This document shows positions 26,725 through 35,275 of a stretch of DNA of 64,000 nt, piece by piece (the first letter of the stretch is position 1; each line of letters begins with the position of its first letter). The notes below the pieces were generated by a model that saw nothing but the letters and a program-made list of their open reading frames with translations, was not told the origin of the DNA and ran no database searches. The DNA lies in assembly GCF_000159235.2 (NCBI RefSeq), contig NZ_ACGK02000001.1, positions 310,001 through 374,000 on the forward strand, given 5' to 3'. Origin of the DNA: Fannyhessea vaginae DSM 15829 (GTDB lineage Bacteria > Actinomycetota > Coriobacteriia > Coriobacteriales > Atopobiaceae). Made by a program: the position numbers and the translations under genes.

Positions 26725-26838
26725 ATGAAGGTACGCCCTTCGGTAAAGAAGATGTGCGACAAATGCAAAGTCATTCGTCGTCATGGCAAGGTTTACGTGA
26801 TCTGCGAGAACCCTCGCCACAAGCAGCGTCAGGGCTAA
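26725..26838 (+). CDS. rpmJ: Large ribosomal subunit protein L36
   Basis: 37 residues: [19 protein letters not shown] at the start and [11 protein letters not shown] at the end. Zinc ligands CxxC, Cys and His are present, so this is the zinc-binding form. GGAGGAAG precedes the ATG. It sits in its usual place between infA and rpsM. Confidence 0.97.
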   Translation: MKVRPSVKKMCDKCKVIRRHGKVYVICENPRHKQRQG

Positions 26839-26853
26839 GAGAGGAGCTCGAAG

Positions 26854-27225
26854 TTGGCACGTATTAACGGTGTCGATCTTCCACGCGACAAGCGTGTAGA
26901 AGTCGGTCTAACGTATTTATACGGTGTTGGGCAAACAAGAGCTACTAAAGTTTGTGCCGAGACCGGTATTAATCCAGATACTCGCGTTAAGGATCTTACA
27001 GAGGATGAAGTTACCAAGCTTCGTGACTATATCGATGCAAACTTCACCACTGAAGGTGACTTACGACGTGAAGTAAGGCAAAACACTGCTCGCCTGATGG
27101 AGATTGGTTGCTATCGCGGCCTTCGCCATCGTAAGGGTCTTCCTGTACGCGGTCAGCGCACCCATACAAACGCTCGTACCCGTAAAGGTAAGAGACGTCA
27201 AATTGGTGCTAAGAAGAAGGCCTAG
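26854..27225 (+). CDS. rpsM: Small ribosomal subunit protein S13
   Basis: 123 residues with a TTG start at 26854 after GAGAGGAGC; the N-terminus [20 protein letters not shown] is canonical. The basic tail with [13 protein letters not shown] reaches toward the P site. S13 pairs with S19 in the head of the 30S subunit. Confidence 0.97.
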   Translation: MARINGVDLPRDKRVEVGLTYLYGVGQTRATKVCAETGINPDTRVKDLTEDEVTKLRDYIDANFTTEGDLRREVRQNTARLMEIGCYRGLRHRKGLPVRGQRTHTNARTRKGKRRQIGAKKKA

Positions 27226-27234
27226 GAGTAGATT

Positions 27235-27633
27235 ATGCCAAAGAAAAATCAAAAGACCCAGCATATTCGTCGCTCTGAGCGTAAGAATATCGCAGTTGGT
27301 CAAGCTCATATCAAGAGCACATTTAATAACACAACTATTTCTATTACTGATCCCCAAGGCAACGTTATTGCTTGGCAATCAGGCGGAACTGTTGGCTTTA
27401 AAGGCTCTCGTAAGTCAACTCCATTTGCTGCTCAAGTTGCTGCTGAGGCATGTGCAAAGGCTGCTATGGAGCACGGTCTTCATAAAGTAGCAGTATTCGT
27501 CAAAGGACCGGGTTCTGGTCGCGAAACCGCAATCCGTTCTCTTCAGGCAGCCGGACTTGAAGTTTCTGGTATTCAGGATAAAACACCTGTACCGCACAAC
27601 GGTTGCCGTCCATGCAAACGTCGTCGCGTGTAA
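27235..27633 (+). CDS. rpsK: Small ribosomal subunit protein S11
   Basis: 132 residues. [21 protein letters not shown] and the C-terminal [16 protein letters not shown] are diagnostic. S11 binds the platform of the 30S subunit near the Shine-Dalgarno helix. The start is nine bases after rpsM. Confidence 0.98.
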   Translation: MPKKNQKTQHIRRSERKNIAVGQAHIKSTFNNTTISITDPQGNVIAWQSGGTVGFKGSRKSTPFAAQVAAEACAKAAMEHGLHKVAVFVKGPGSGRETAIRSLQAAGLEVSGIQDKTPVPHNGCRPCKRRRV

Positions 27634-27651
27634 TAAGGAAGGACAGTAACT

Positions 27652-28245
27652 ATGGCAATTGATAGGACCCCTGTCCTCAAGAGATGCCGTCAACTTGAGA
27701 TTGAACCTGTTGTTATGGGAATTAACAAGAAGTCCAATCGTCAACCAAGACAACGTCGTCGTCAGTTGAGCGAGTATGGTACTCAGCTTCGTGAAAAACA
27801 AAAAGCTAAATTTATTTACGGTATTCTTGAGAAACAGTTTCGCGGTTATTACACCAAAGCTATGAAGGCTGAGGGTATTACTGGTGATAACCTTATGAGT
27901 TTGTTAGAAACCCGTTTAGATAATGTTGTATTCCGTCTTGGCTTTGCGCGTACTCGTAAAGAGTCTCGTCAAACAATTCGTCACGGACACATTACCGTAA
28001 ACGGTAAACGTGTAGACATTCCTTCTTATCAGGTAAAGGCTGACGATGTTATTGCTGTTAGCTCTAAAGCAAAAGATTTGCTTCCTATTAAGGAATCTCT
28101 TATCGTTTCTGAGCGTATGGCAGTTCCTGCTTGGCTTGAGGTTGATGTAGAAAAGCTTCAAGGTAAAGTTCTTCAAATTCCTGTACGCGATCAAATTGAC
28201 CTTGATATTGATGCTCAGCTCATCGTTGAGCTCTATTCTAAGTAA
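27652..28245 (+). CDS. rpsD: Small ribosomal subunit protein S4
   Basis: 197 residues. RLDNVVFRLGFARTR and the S4 RNA-binding motif ESRQTIRHGHITVNGKRV are typical. There are no cysteines in the N-terminal region, so this is the zinc-free form. S4 starts 30S assembly. AAGGAAGG precedes the ATG. Confidence 0.97.
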   Translation: MAIDRTPVLKRCRQLEIEPVVMGINKKSNRQPRQRRRQLSEYGTQLREKQKAKFIYGILEKQFRGYYTKAMKAEGITGDNLMSLLETRLDNVVFRLGFARTRKESRQTIRHGHITVNGKRVDIPSYQVKADDVIAVSSKAKDLLPIKESLIVSERMAVPAWLEVDVEKLQGKVLQIPVRDQIDLDIDAQLIVELYSK

Positions 28246-28266
28246 CCTGATTGGCAGGAGGTATTC

Positions 28267-29211
28267 ATGTCAGAATTCATCCGTCCACAGGTTAGTGTGG
28301 TGGATATATCCGAAAACCTTGCTCGAGTCAATGTTGAACCATTGGAGCGTGGCTATGGTGACACATTGGGTAACTCCATGCGTCGTGTGCTGTTATCTTC
28401 GCTTGAAGGTGCAGCTGTAGAAGCTATTTCCATTGATGGTGTTCAGCACGAATTTTCAACGGTTGATGGCGTATATGAAGACGTTACCGACATTGTGCTT
28501 AACGTAAAAGGCTTGGTATTTCACGCTAACGGTTCAGGTGAAACGGCAGAAGCTTCGATCTCTATCGACGGTCCTTGCACTGTTACCGGTGGAGATTTTA
28601 AGATTCCTGCTGAATTTGAGCTTATTAACAAAGATCATGTTATTTGCACGTTGGGCGAAGGCGGCCACTTGGCAATGCGTATGCGCATCGGCGTAGGTCG
28701 CGGTTATGTTTCAGGTGACGACAACGAGCGCGATGAAGATCCCATTGGTGTTATTCATGTTGACTCGCTTTACTCTCCTGTTCGTCGCTGTGCAAAGACT
28801 GTCGAGCCTTGTCGTGTTGGTCAACACACCAATTATGACCGTCTGATTCTTGAGATCGAAACAAACGGTTCAATAAGTCCTCGTGATGCAGTTATCGAAG
28901 CTGCAGACATTATTAACCAACACATGGCAGCGTTCATGGATTTGGCCGAAGACGAAGAAGAGCCACAAGAGGATGTTTCGATTTTCTCTAATGAAGAGGA
29001 AGAAGAGAACACCGAGCTTGATAAGCAGATTGAGGATCTTGATTTGTCCGTACGCTCATACAACTGTCTTAAGCGCGCAGGCATCCATAATGTTCGTCAA
29101 CTTGTAGAATTCTCTGAGAACGATTTACTTAACATTCGCAACTTTGGTGTAAAAAGTATTGAAGAGGTTCGCGACAAGCTTGAGGACGCAGGATTGGGAC
29201 TTAAGCCTTAA
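28267..29211 (+). CDS. rpoA: RNA polymerase subunit alpha
   Basis: 314 residues. The N-terminal dimerisation domain has LGNSMRRVLLSSLEGAAV. An acidic linker (DEEEPQED, EEEEEN) joins the C-terminal domain with SYNCLKRAGIHNVRQL and FGVKSIEEV, which binds UP elements and activators. AGGAGG lies upstream. It is co-directional with rpsD and rplQ as usual. Confidence 0.98.
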   Translation: MSEFIRPQVSVVDISENLARVNVEPLERGYGDTLGNSMRRVLLSSLEGAAVEAISIDGVQHEFSTVDGVYEDVTDIVLNVKGLVFHANGSGETAEASISIDGPCTVTGGDFKIPAEFELINKDHVICTLGEGGHLAMRMRIGVGRGYVSGDDNERDEDPIGVIHVDSLYSPVRRCAKTVEPCRVGQHTNYDRLILEIETNGSISPRDAVIEAADIINQHMAAFMDLAEDEEEPQEDVSIFSNEEEEENTELDKQIEDLDLSVRSYNCLKRAGIHNVRQLVEFSENDLLNIRNFGVKSIEEVRDKLEDAGLGLKP

Positions 29212-29246
29212 GCCACAATAATGTGCTATTGAGGAGAAACTAGACC

Positions 29247-29735
29247 ATGAGACACAATAAAAAAAGAGGTATGAAGCTTGGTACTGATGCCAGCCATACC
29301 AAAGCAATGAAAAGGAGCTTGATTGCGTCCCTGCTTGCGAATGACCGTATTAAGACGCTCGAAGCACGCGCAAAAGCTATTCGTCCTGAGGTAGATAAGG
29401 TTATCACTTGGGCAAAGAAGGGTGACGTTCATGCACGTCGTCTGGCTATTGCCAAAGTTGGTGACAAAGAAGTTGTACGTCAGGTATTCGAAAAGGCTGC
29501 TCAGGGCCTTTGGGCTGATCGCCAAGGTGGATATACACGTATTATGAAGCTTGGTCCTCGTAAAGGTGACGCTGCAGAAGTTGTTATCATTGAGGTTGTT
29601 ACCGAAAGTGTTGCCAGTGCAGCTCCTGCAACCAAGGTAGAAAAGGTTGCTAAGCCTGCCAAGGCTCAAGAGGCTGAGAAAGCGCAAGACACCAAAGAAT
29701 CAGCAGATTCAAAGGATGAGAACGCTCAAGCTTAA
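29247..29735 (+). CDS. rplQ: Large ribosomal subunit protein L17
   Basis: 162 residues. The L17 core covers about 1-117 with RHNKKRGMKLGTDASHTKAM. A further 45 residues rich in Ala, Lys and Glu form a charged tail that is common in actinobacterial L17. A strong terminator closes the ribosomal region. Confidence 0.97.
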   Translation: MRHNKKRGMKLGTDASHTKAMKRSLIASLLANDRIKTLEARAKAIRPEVDKVITWAKKGDVHARRLAIAKVGDKEVVRQVFEKAAQGLWADRQGGYTRIMKLGPRKGDAAEVVIIEVVTESVASAAPATKVEKVAKPAKAQEAEKAQDTKESADSKDENAQA

Positions 29736-29785
29736 GGACAGCGAAAAACTGAGGCATAATGTACGCCTCGCGTTAAAACGCCTTC

Positions 29786-29817
29786 AAAGACCTCGCTTTT
29801 TTGCGAGGTCTTTTTTT
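29786..29817 (+). terminator. Rho-independent terminator after rplQ
   Basis: AAAGACCTCGC pairs with GCGAGGTCTTT around a T-rich loop and is followed by a T7 run. Confidence 0.93.
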
Positions 29818-29841
29818 GGCTAGACTTTATTTTTCGGTTAC

Positions 29842-29870
29842 TTTTTAATTGGCTTATTTATTCGTATAAT
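29842..29870 (+). promoter_or_regulatory. Candidate promoter of the fused ECF ATPase gene
   Basis: A perfect TATAAT lies at 29865-29870, 44 bases before the GTG start. TTTTTA at 29842-29847, 17 bases upstream, is a poor -35. Confidence 0.5.
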
Positions 29871-29913
29871 CAGATTCGTAATATATGTCTTTTTATATAC
29901 GAAAGGTTCTTCG

Positions 29914-31488
29914 GTGGCGCTCTCTTGTTCTCATATTACTTGTAGCTATCAGCACGACAGCGCCTTTGTTTTGCGTGAGCTTTCACTTACCTGTAAATCG
30001 GGTATGCGCATAGCACTTGTGGGTTCTAACGGTGCAGGCAAATCAACGCTTGTTAATGTTCTTGCGGGACACGTGCCTTTTCAAGCAGGACATATAACAC
30101 TTGATGGTTATACAATCGCTCCAAACGAATCGCTTGACGTCCTTACTCGTGCGCGGCTTTGCGGCTTTGTTCATCAAGACCCCTATACGCAGTGCGTAAG
30201 CCCGTCTGTTTTTGATACGCTTGCGTTTGGCCCTCTTAATTTAGGACTTTCAGAGCAAGATGTACACGCCCGTGTAAAAGAGGCGCTGGAGTTTGCGCAT
30301 ATTTCGCACCTTGCAGCGCGCATGCTTGATACACTTTCGGGTGGTGAAATGCAGCGTGTAGCGTTTGCAGCTACGCTGGCACTTCATCCGCACTACCTTG
30401 TGTTAGACGAAGCGTTTTCGCAGCTTGATCCTATCTCATCGCAACAACTTCATGCAACTATTGAGCGTTTGGTTAGGACAGGGTTTGATGGAGCGCCTTT
30501 GGGCGTGATAGAAATAACGCATAATGCGCAAGACCTAACATATGTTGATAAGGTTGCGGTTCTTTATCAGGGAAAAATAGCCGCAGAAGTGAGTCCTTTT
30601 GAGTTTTTGTCTAATCCTACGTTGCAAGCATACTCCGATTTTATAGATGAATCGTCTTATATGAGCGTTATGAGCGCACAAGACCCGTTTATATTGGCGG
30701 ATAATGCATGTGAAGCGCAACTTCTACCCACAGTGGCACACACCGAGCGTACAACGTGCATACAGCCCACAGGAGCGCACAACGAGGGTACACAGCCCAC
30801 ACAGCACCCACAGCCCACACAGCCCACACAGTCCACACAGTCCACACTGTTTGTGTCTAATCTCGTACCGCAACTTTTAGGAGATGCACTGTCTTCTCGT
30901 AGTATTCAAAGCGATACTTCGTATAATTTTTCGTTATATGCAGGAGAATTAACGCTTGTTGTAGGCAATTCAGGCTCGGGGAAAACCACTCTTGCACTCA
31001 ATCTTATTGGAGCATGTAAGCCGCAGCAAGGAAGCATAACGCTTAATGGGCGACCTGTTGCGTTGGGAGATTGCGCTTTTATGTTTCAGCGTGTTGAGGA
31101 CCAGCTATTTTGTCCAACGGTGCTTGATGAGGTAACTTTTGGCCTAAAAAATCTAGGTGTTTCTTGTAAGGTTGCCATGTGCAGGGCAAAAAAGATGCTT
31201 TCGCTGTTGGGTGTTCCTTCAGACACATTTGAGTGCAATCCATATCAGCTGTCTGGTGGTATGCGAAAACGCGTGGGCATAGCCGCTATTTTGGCGTTGG
31301 ATAAGCCGGTGTATATTTTAGATGAATGCACAAGTGGATTAGACGGTGCGGGTAGGCGCCTTGTGCGGCGCGTAATTCGTATGCTGTTAGATCAGCATAA
31401 AAGCGTCATGGTGATTACTCATCATATGAGCGAATGGGAAGAGATTCCTCATAAGATTCTTGTAGTTTGCAACTCGGTAAGTTTGTAA
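29914..31488 (+). CDS. ECF transporter ATPase, fused double-domain (EcfA1-EcfA2 type)
   Basis: 524 residues with two nucleotide-binding domains. Domain 1 has GSNGAGKS at 37-44, LSGGEMQRVA and LVLDEAFSQLD. Domain 2 has GNSGSGKT, LSGGMRKRVG and YILDECTSGLD. A repetitive TQPTQ/TQST linker joins them. In many bacteria two separate ATPase genes, an ecfT gene and truA follow rplQ; here the ATPases are fused and the T gene lies 1.7 kb on, behind an insertion. This is probably the general-purpose (group II) energising module for several vitamin-binding S proteins. The start is a GTG after GAAAGG. Confidence 0.88.
   Translation: MALSCSHITCSYQHDSAFVLRELSLTCKSGMRIALVGSNGAGKSTLVNVLAGHVPFQAGHITLDGYTIAPNESLDVLTRARLCGFVHQDPYTQCVSPSVFDTLAFGPLNLGLSEQDVHARVKEALEFAHISHLAARMLDTLSGGEMQRVAFAATLALHPHYLVLDEAFSQLDPISSQQLHATIERLVRTGFDGAPLGVIEITHNAQDLTYVDKVAVLYQGKIAAEVSPFEFLSNPTLQAYSDFIDESSYMSVMSAQDPFILADNACEAQLLPTVAHTERTTCIQPTGAHNEGTQPTQHPQPTQPTQSTQSTLFVSNLVPQLLGDALSSRSIQSDTSYNFSLYAGELTLVVGNSGSGKTTLALNLIGACKPQQGSITLNGRPVALGDCAFMFQRVEDQLFCPTVLDEVTFGLKNLGVSCKVAMCRAKKMLSLLGVPSDTFECNPYQLSGGMRKRVGIAAILALDKPVYILDECTSGLDGAGRRLVRRVIRMLLDQHKSVMVITHHMSEWEEIPHKILVVCNSVSL
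30790..30847 (+). repeat. 9-bp-type tandem repeat in the ECF ATPase linker
   Basis: Repeated CACAGCCCA/CACAGTCCA units encode the Thr-Gln-Pro/Thr-Gln-Ser stretch between the two ATPase domains. Units are multiples of three bases, so slippage would lengthen or shorten the linker in frame. Confidence 0.7.
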
Positions 31489-31499
31489 ACACAAGGCAC

Positions 31500-31825
31500 A
31501 AATACACGCCCTTGCACGTAAGCGGTTTATTCAAAACTTTGAAGAAATGTCGGTTTTGGACATAAAAGACTTTGAAGAAATGTAAATGAAACGAGCAAAA
31601 CCATGTATATGCAGCGAAAAGCTTACAAGAAATTACTTGAGTGGAAAAACTCATGCGCTGCGCGGTATGCCGCAAGCTGTTGAAGCATATATGAATGGAA
31701 AGAATTTTCAAACAATTGATTACATAAAGCGTCAAATTATTGAACTCTATGAAGCTGATTTTAGAAAAATTGATGCGTCAGGTAAACTATCTGCGCTTTT
31801 TTTCTTTAAACTATGCACAACATAA
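31500..31825 (+). pseudogene. Remnant of an AAA-family ATPase with DUF4143 domain
   Basis: From the ATG at 31586 the frame encodes 79 residues. LSGKTHALRGMPQAVEAY and IKRQIIELYEADFRK match the start of the DUF4143 region found in a widespread AAA ATPase family. Those proteins are around 400 residues, and the P-loop half and most of the C-terminal half are missing. A 13-bp direct repeat (TTTGAAGAAATGT, near 31539 and 31572) lies at its 5' edge, and a stop falls between frame pieces that both resemble the family's DFEE motif. It is best read as decayed. Confidence 0.6.
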
Positions 31826-31831
31826 CACCTA

Positions 31832-31859
31832 TTGACTAAGATATACTGTGTGGTACAAT
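31832..31859 (+). promoter_or_regulatory. Promoter of the padR-DUF1700 pair
   Basis: TTGACT (31832-31837) and TACAAT (31854-31859) are 16 bases apart, a strong match. ATAC and GTAT half-sites flank the spacer and -10 region, which would suit binding by the PadR protein itself; autoregulation is inferred. Confidence 0.65.
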
Positions 31860-31994
31860 GTATCATACTAACTGCGAATATGCATATACACCAAGCACGT
31901 GTGCATCTGTGCTAACACTAAGAACACATGTGCAGAATGCATTTACTAAGAGGCACGAGACCACGCGGTGGGCTTAAAACAGGATGGTTTTGCA

Positions 31995-32336
31995 ATGAAT
32001 GAGGAATGGGTATCGCAAATCAAACGAGGAACATTGGAATATGTCCTCATGCTTTTAATACTTCAAAAAGATCGCTATGGCTATGACTTAATCCAGACTC
32101 TTAATGCCTACCCCATGCTTAAGACCAAGGAAAGCACGATTTATCCGCTGCTCAGAAGATTATTAAAAAACGGTTATCTTGAGTCCTATTGGCAACATGT
32201 AGATGAAGGAACTCCTGCTAGAAAGTATTATCGGATAACGCCAGCAGGCACTTTGTATGTAAATCAATTAGATAGTGATTGGAACGTACTTACTCAAAGC
32301 ATTTCTAAGCTCAAGATGAGCAATACCAATAGTTAG
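31995..32336 (+). CDS. PadR family transcriptional regulator
   Basis: 113 residues from the ATG at 31995. The winged helix-turn-helix shows QIKRGTLEYVLMLLILQ, YGYDLIQTLN, ESTIYPLLRRLLKNGYL and PARKYYRITPAG, all typical of the PadR family. A GTG at 31968 would add nine residues but has a poor ribosome binding site. PadR repressors of this short class often pair with a DUF1700 membrane protein, as here. The effector is unknown. Confidence 0.9.
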   Translation: MNEEWVSQIKRGTLEYVLMLLILQKDRYGYDLIQTLNAYPMLKTKESTIYPLLRRLLKNGYLESYWQHVDEGTPARKYYRITPAGTLYVNQLDSDWNVLTQSISKLKMSNTNS

Positions 32337-32486
32337 AGGGTGGTCTCGATGAACAAGCAGCTGACCCCACCAAACAAAACAGCACTGTTGCCGACAATTA
32401 GAACAGATGATTGCAGGGCGCTCGTTATTACGTAACTTCACTTAAATGATAGCTTAGTTGTCAGTATGCATAGAAAGGCGGACATC

Positions 32487-33074
32487 ATGAATAAAAAACT
32501 TGGCAAGCGCCTCGAAAAATACTTGTCGCAGGTAGATCGATATTTAATACATATGCCTGTTTCAGAAAAAACGGACATATTAAGCGAGCTTAAAAGCTCT
32601 TTTTACGAGCGTTTGAATAATGGACAGCGTGAGGAAGACATACTTGCCGAAATGGAGCCGGCAAAAGTTGTTGCCTTGAATTACATGGGGGCGTCTATTG
32701 TCCAAAATAAAGAATTTTCTCTTTCGCAATTCATGAAGGTATTAGGATTTTATTCGTTCGCCTCGATGCTTTGGATTTCAATTATTCCAACTCTTGCGGT
32801 TTTAGCGGTATCATTTAGCTTTGCAAGTGCGATGAGCATTTTGTGTGCCGCATTAGGCTTTATAAAGGGGATTTGGCCAAGCTCTTTGCTTAATGATATG
32901 GTGTTTGTATTTTTTGACCATGAAGTTTCGGGTGTGTACGCATTATTAGCAGGATTACTCCTAGCAATAGTTTTTGCCACATTGGCAATGCTGTGTTGGA
33001 AAGTAACCGTTAAAATAGTGCAATATCTGCAAGAGAAATCGTGGAGGCTTAAATTTCGGCGCGAGAAGTGCTAA
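32487..33074 (+). CDS. DUF1700-family membrane protein
   Basis: 195 residues from the ATG at 32487, with GAAAGG upstream. Residues 1-75 are a helical cytoplasmic region (YLIHMPVSEKTDILSELKSSF, then EEDILAEMEPAKVVA) typical of DUF1700/HAAS domains. Three or four transmembrane segments follow. DUF1700 genes are habitually next to PadR regulators. The function is unknown; envelope-stress sensing has been suggested for relatives. Confidence 0.8.
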   Translation: MNKKLGKRLEKYLSQVDRYLIHMPVSEKTDILSELKSSFYERLNNGQREEDILAEMEPAKVVALNYMGASIVQNKEFSLSQFMKVLGFYSFASMLWISIIPTLAVLAVSFSFASAMSILCAALGFIKGIWPSSLLNDMVFVFFDHEVSGVYALLAGLLLAIVFATLAMLCWKVTVKIVQYLQEKSWRLKFRREKC

Positions 33075-33129
33075 AAGGGGAGAGAGCTGTAACTGCAGCC
33101 AAAACGGTTTTGCTTGCAGCAAGGAACGG

Positions 33130-33188
33130 CCAACAGCAAGCAAAACGGCACTCCTTACAGCACGGCACGACCAACAGCAAGCAAAACG
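33130..33188. repeat. 18-bp direct repeat
   Basis: CCAACAGCAAGCAAAACG occurs at 33130-33147 and 33171-33188, 41 bp apart. It lies in the gap between the DUF1700 gene and ecfT, at the right edge of the insertion that separates the ECF genes. Confidence 0.6.
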
Positions 33189-33206
33189 TACATGATGAGA
33201 TAAACC

Positions 33207-34025
33207 ATGACACAAGACACTACCATAGTTTCTAAACCCTACACAAACGAACATCCTGCTTGTCTTTCGGGTTTTTGGGCATACGTTCGCGCGCCCTGGA
33301 GCGATATTCGCTTTATCGTCTGCGTGTCACTTCTATTTTTTGTGCTGCTGTGGTGCATTCACACATGGTATGGTCTTTCGATTTGTGTTGTTCTAGTGTT
33401 TATATATGCGTATACATCAAAAATTTTTACGCGGCAAACAACTGTCTTTTTTCTGCCGTTTGTTTGGTTTACGGTGCTATCTCTGCTCTTTAACGGCTTA
33501 GTTTTTGGCACTCCCGATATGGTTATACTGGGTAACTTTGGGTTTAGAATATCGGGCATTATACGAACTGCAATGGTTGGAAGCCGTATTTTATGCATGA
33601 TTATGATTTGCACAAGCATTGCAACACGATTCACGGTTCTTGATGCAGTGATTTGTATACGAAGTTTGCTATCGCCATTCAGACTTTTACATATCCCTGT
33701 TGACCATATTGAGCTTATTATGTCTATGACGTTATGTTCTTTTCCTCCCGTTATGCGCGAGGTGCGCATGCTGATGATTTCTCAGCAAATTCGAGGTGTT
33801 GCGTTTCATAACGTATCTCTTAAAAAGCGACTGAACGCATGGATAAGTGTCTTTGTACCACTGGTTATTCGTTTTTTTAGGATGTCAGCCTTTCAAGCGT
33901 TGTCAATGAAGGAACACGGATATAACGGTCAGGCGCGACGTTTGCCGCAGCCTCTTGCGCGTGGTGCATGGGCATGTAACCTCTGTGTTTTTGTGATCGG
34001 CTGTGTCATACTGATGGTGTTCTAA
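33207..34025 (+). CDS. ecfT: ECF transporter transmembrane (T) protein
   Basis: 272 residues with about five or six transmembrane segments and the coupling-helix region near residues 190-215 (SQQIRGVAFHNVSLKKRLNAW). The family Ala-Arg-Gly signature is read here as QIRGV. It should connect the fused ATPase at 29914 to S proteins. Position before truA matches the conserved ecfA-ecfA-ecfT-truA order. The AGATAAACC upstream is a weak ribosome binding site. Confidence 0.82.
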   Translation: MTQDTTIVSKPYTNEHPACLSGFWAYVRAPWSDIRFIVCVSLLFFVLLWCIHTWYGLSICVVLVFIYAYTSKIFTRQTTVFFLPFVWFTVLSLLFNGLVFGTPDMVILGNFGFRISGIIRTAMVGSRILCMIMICTSIATRFTVLDAVICIRSLLSPFRLLHIPVDHIELIMSMTLCSFPPVMREVRMLMISQQIRGVAFHNVSLKKRLNAWISVFVPLVIRFFRMSAFQALSMKEHGYNGQARRLPQPLARGAWACNLCVFVIGCVILMVF

Positions 34026-34045
34026 CTGCATAAGCAGAGATGTAC

Positions 34046-34087
34046 AAGCGAAAATACGTAAGCGAAAATACGTAAGCGAAAATGCAT
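34046..34087 (+). repeat. Three 14-bp tandem repeats
   Basis: AAGCGAAAATACGT at 34046-34059 and 34060-34073, then a diverged copy at 34074-34087. The array fills the short gap before truA and includes its leader. Copy changes could alter spacing of the truA translation start region. Confidence 0.75.
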
Positions 34088-34099
34088 AAGTGAGGTTTT

Positions 34100-35035
34100 A
34101 TGAACGATAAGCATACAGCAGACGCCTCGCGCGAAACGAGTGTCTCATCTGCCATCGAGCGCGCGAGCGATGATGAGCACGCAACATGCACTGCACGCAC
34201 ATCTGAATTTGATCCTTTTGTCGCAACCCTTGTTATACGTTTTGGCTATGTAGGTACTCATTTTTGTGGATATGCAGCTCAAAACGAGTCAGTTCGAAGC
34301 GTTGAGGGTTGCCTTACGCGCGCTCTTTCTACATTTTTGAGACGAAACATCACTCTTACCTGTGCAGGGAGAACCGATGCTGGTGTGCACGCACACGCTC
34401 AGTATGTGAGTTTTCCAATCACCCAAAGTGAGCTCGGCATGTCTAAGCATAAAATTATGAGCGCACTTAGTGGCTTGTGTCCTGATGATATTTCAATTAG
34501 AACGCTTTATCGCGCGCCGCTCGACTTTTCTGCTCGTTTTAGCGCGTGCGAGCGAAGCTACACATACCGCATCGCGCTCGGTCCGCTTAAACCTATTCTT
34601 ACTCATGAATTTGTATGGTGGGTAAAAAATATTCCTCATGTTTGCATGGATGACATGAACGCGGCGGGGGAGTATCTTGCAGGTGAGCATAATTTCAAAA
34701 GTTTTTGTAAAGCCAGCTCTGCGCAACTCTTAGAGGAGCAAGGTTTATCGCTTAACCGCTGCTTAACAAGCATTAAGGTTTCTCGCGATTATATCGTGGG
34801 CGAGCAGATTTTGCGCCTGGATATAACGGGTAATGCATTTTTGCATAATATGGTGCGCATTATAACCGCCTCGCTATTAGAAGTGGGCCGAGGCGCGCGC
34901 CAACCCGATTGGATCCAAGATGTGTTAAGACAACAAACCAGAACCGCCGCGGCAATGACTGCGCCTGCGCAAGGTCTTACGCTTGAACGCGTGGGCTATC
35001 CTGCAGGCTTGCTGGTACCGTGGAGCAATGAATAA
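34100..35035 (+). CDS. truA: tRNA pseudouridine synthase A
   Basis: 311 residues. The catalytic aspartate is in CAGRTDAGVHAHAQ. YVGTHFCGYAAQ near the start, FSACERSYTYRI and the FLHNMVRII motif are also typical. It modifies uridines 38-40 in the tRNA anticodon arm. The first 35 residues form an unusual Ser/Ala/Glu-rich extension ahead of the usual start. It is the last member of the rplQ-ecf-truA neighbourhood; rplM and rpsI, its usual followers, are not here. Confidence 0.95.
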   Translation: MNDKHTADASRETSVSSAIERASDDEHATCTARTSEFDPFVATLVIRFGYVGTHFCGYAAQNESVRSVEGCLTRALSTFLRRNITLTCAGRTDAGVHAHAQYVSFPITQSELGMSKHKIMSALSGLCPDDISIRTLYRAPLDFSARFSACERSYTYRIALGPLKPILTHEFVWWVKNIPHVCMDDMNAAGEYLAGEHNFKSFCKASSAQLLEEQGLSLNRCLTSIKVSRDYIVGEQILRLDITGNAFLHNMVRIITASLLEVGRGARQPDWIQDVLRQQTRTAAAMTAPAQGLTLERVGYPAGLLVPWSNE

Positions 35036-35275
35036 AGTTTGGAGCATGCATATACGCGCTGAAGCGCGCGACACAACACAGGAAATAACACACATGCGCA
35101 AGACACGCGCTTAACGTCTGTTGCTTTGATATGCAAATATTTTCACATGTTCATTGAATTTTGTATTTGTCTTGTAATTCACGTGCTGTTCACTGCTTCA
35201 ACACAACTTTATGGCGTAAGTATTCCATACTAGATGTGCAATAAGGGATAGAGCTTGTGTATAGGAGTACGAAAT

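Noticed and set aside
34046..34087. Possible CRISPR array
   Set aside because: The three units are directly adjacent with no spacers, and no cas gene is present anywhere in the window.
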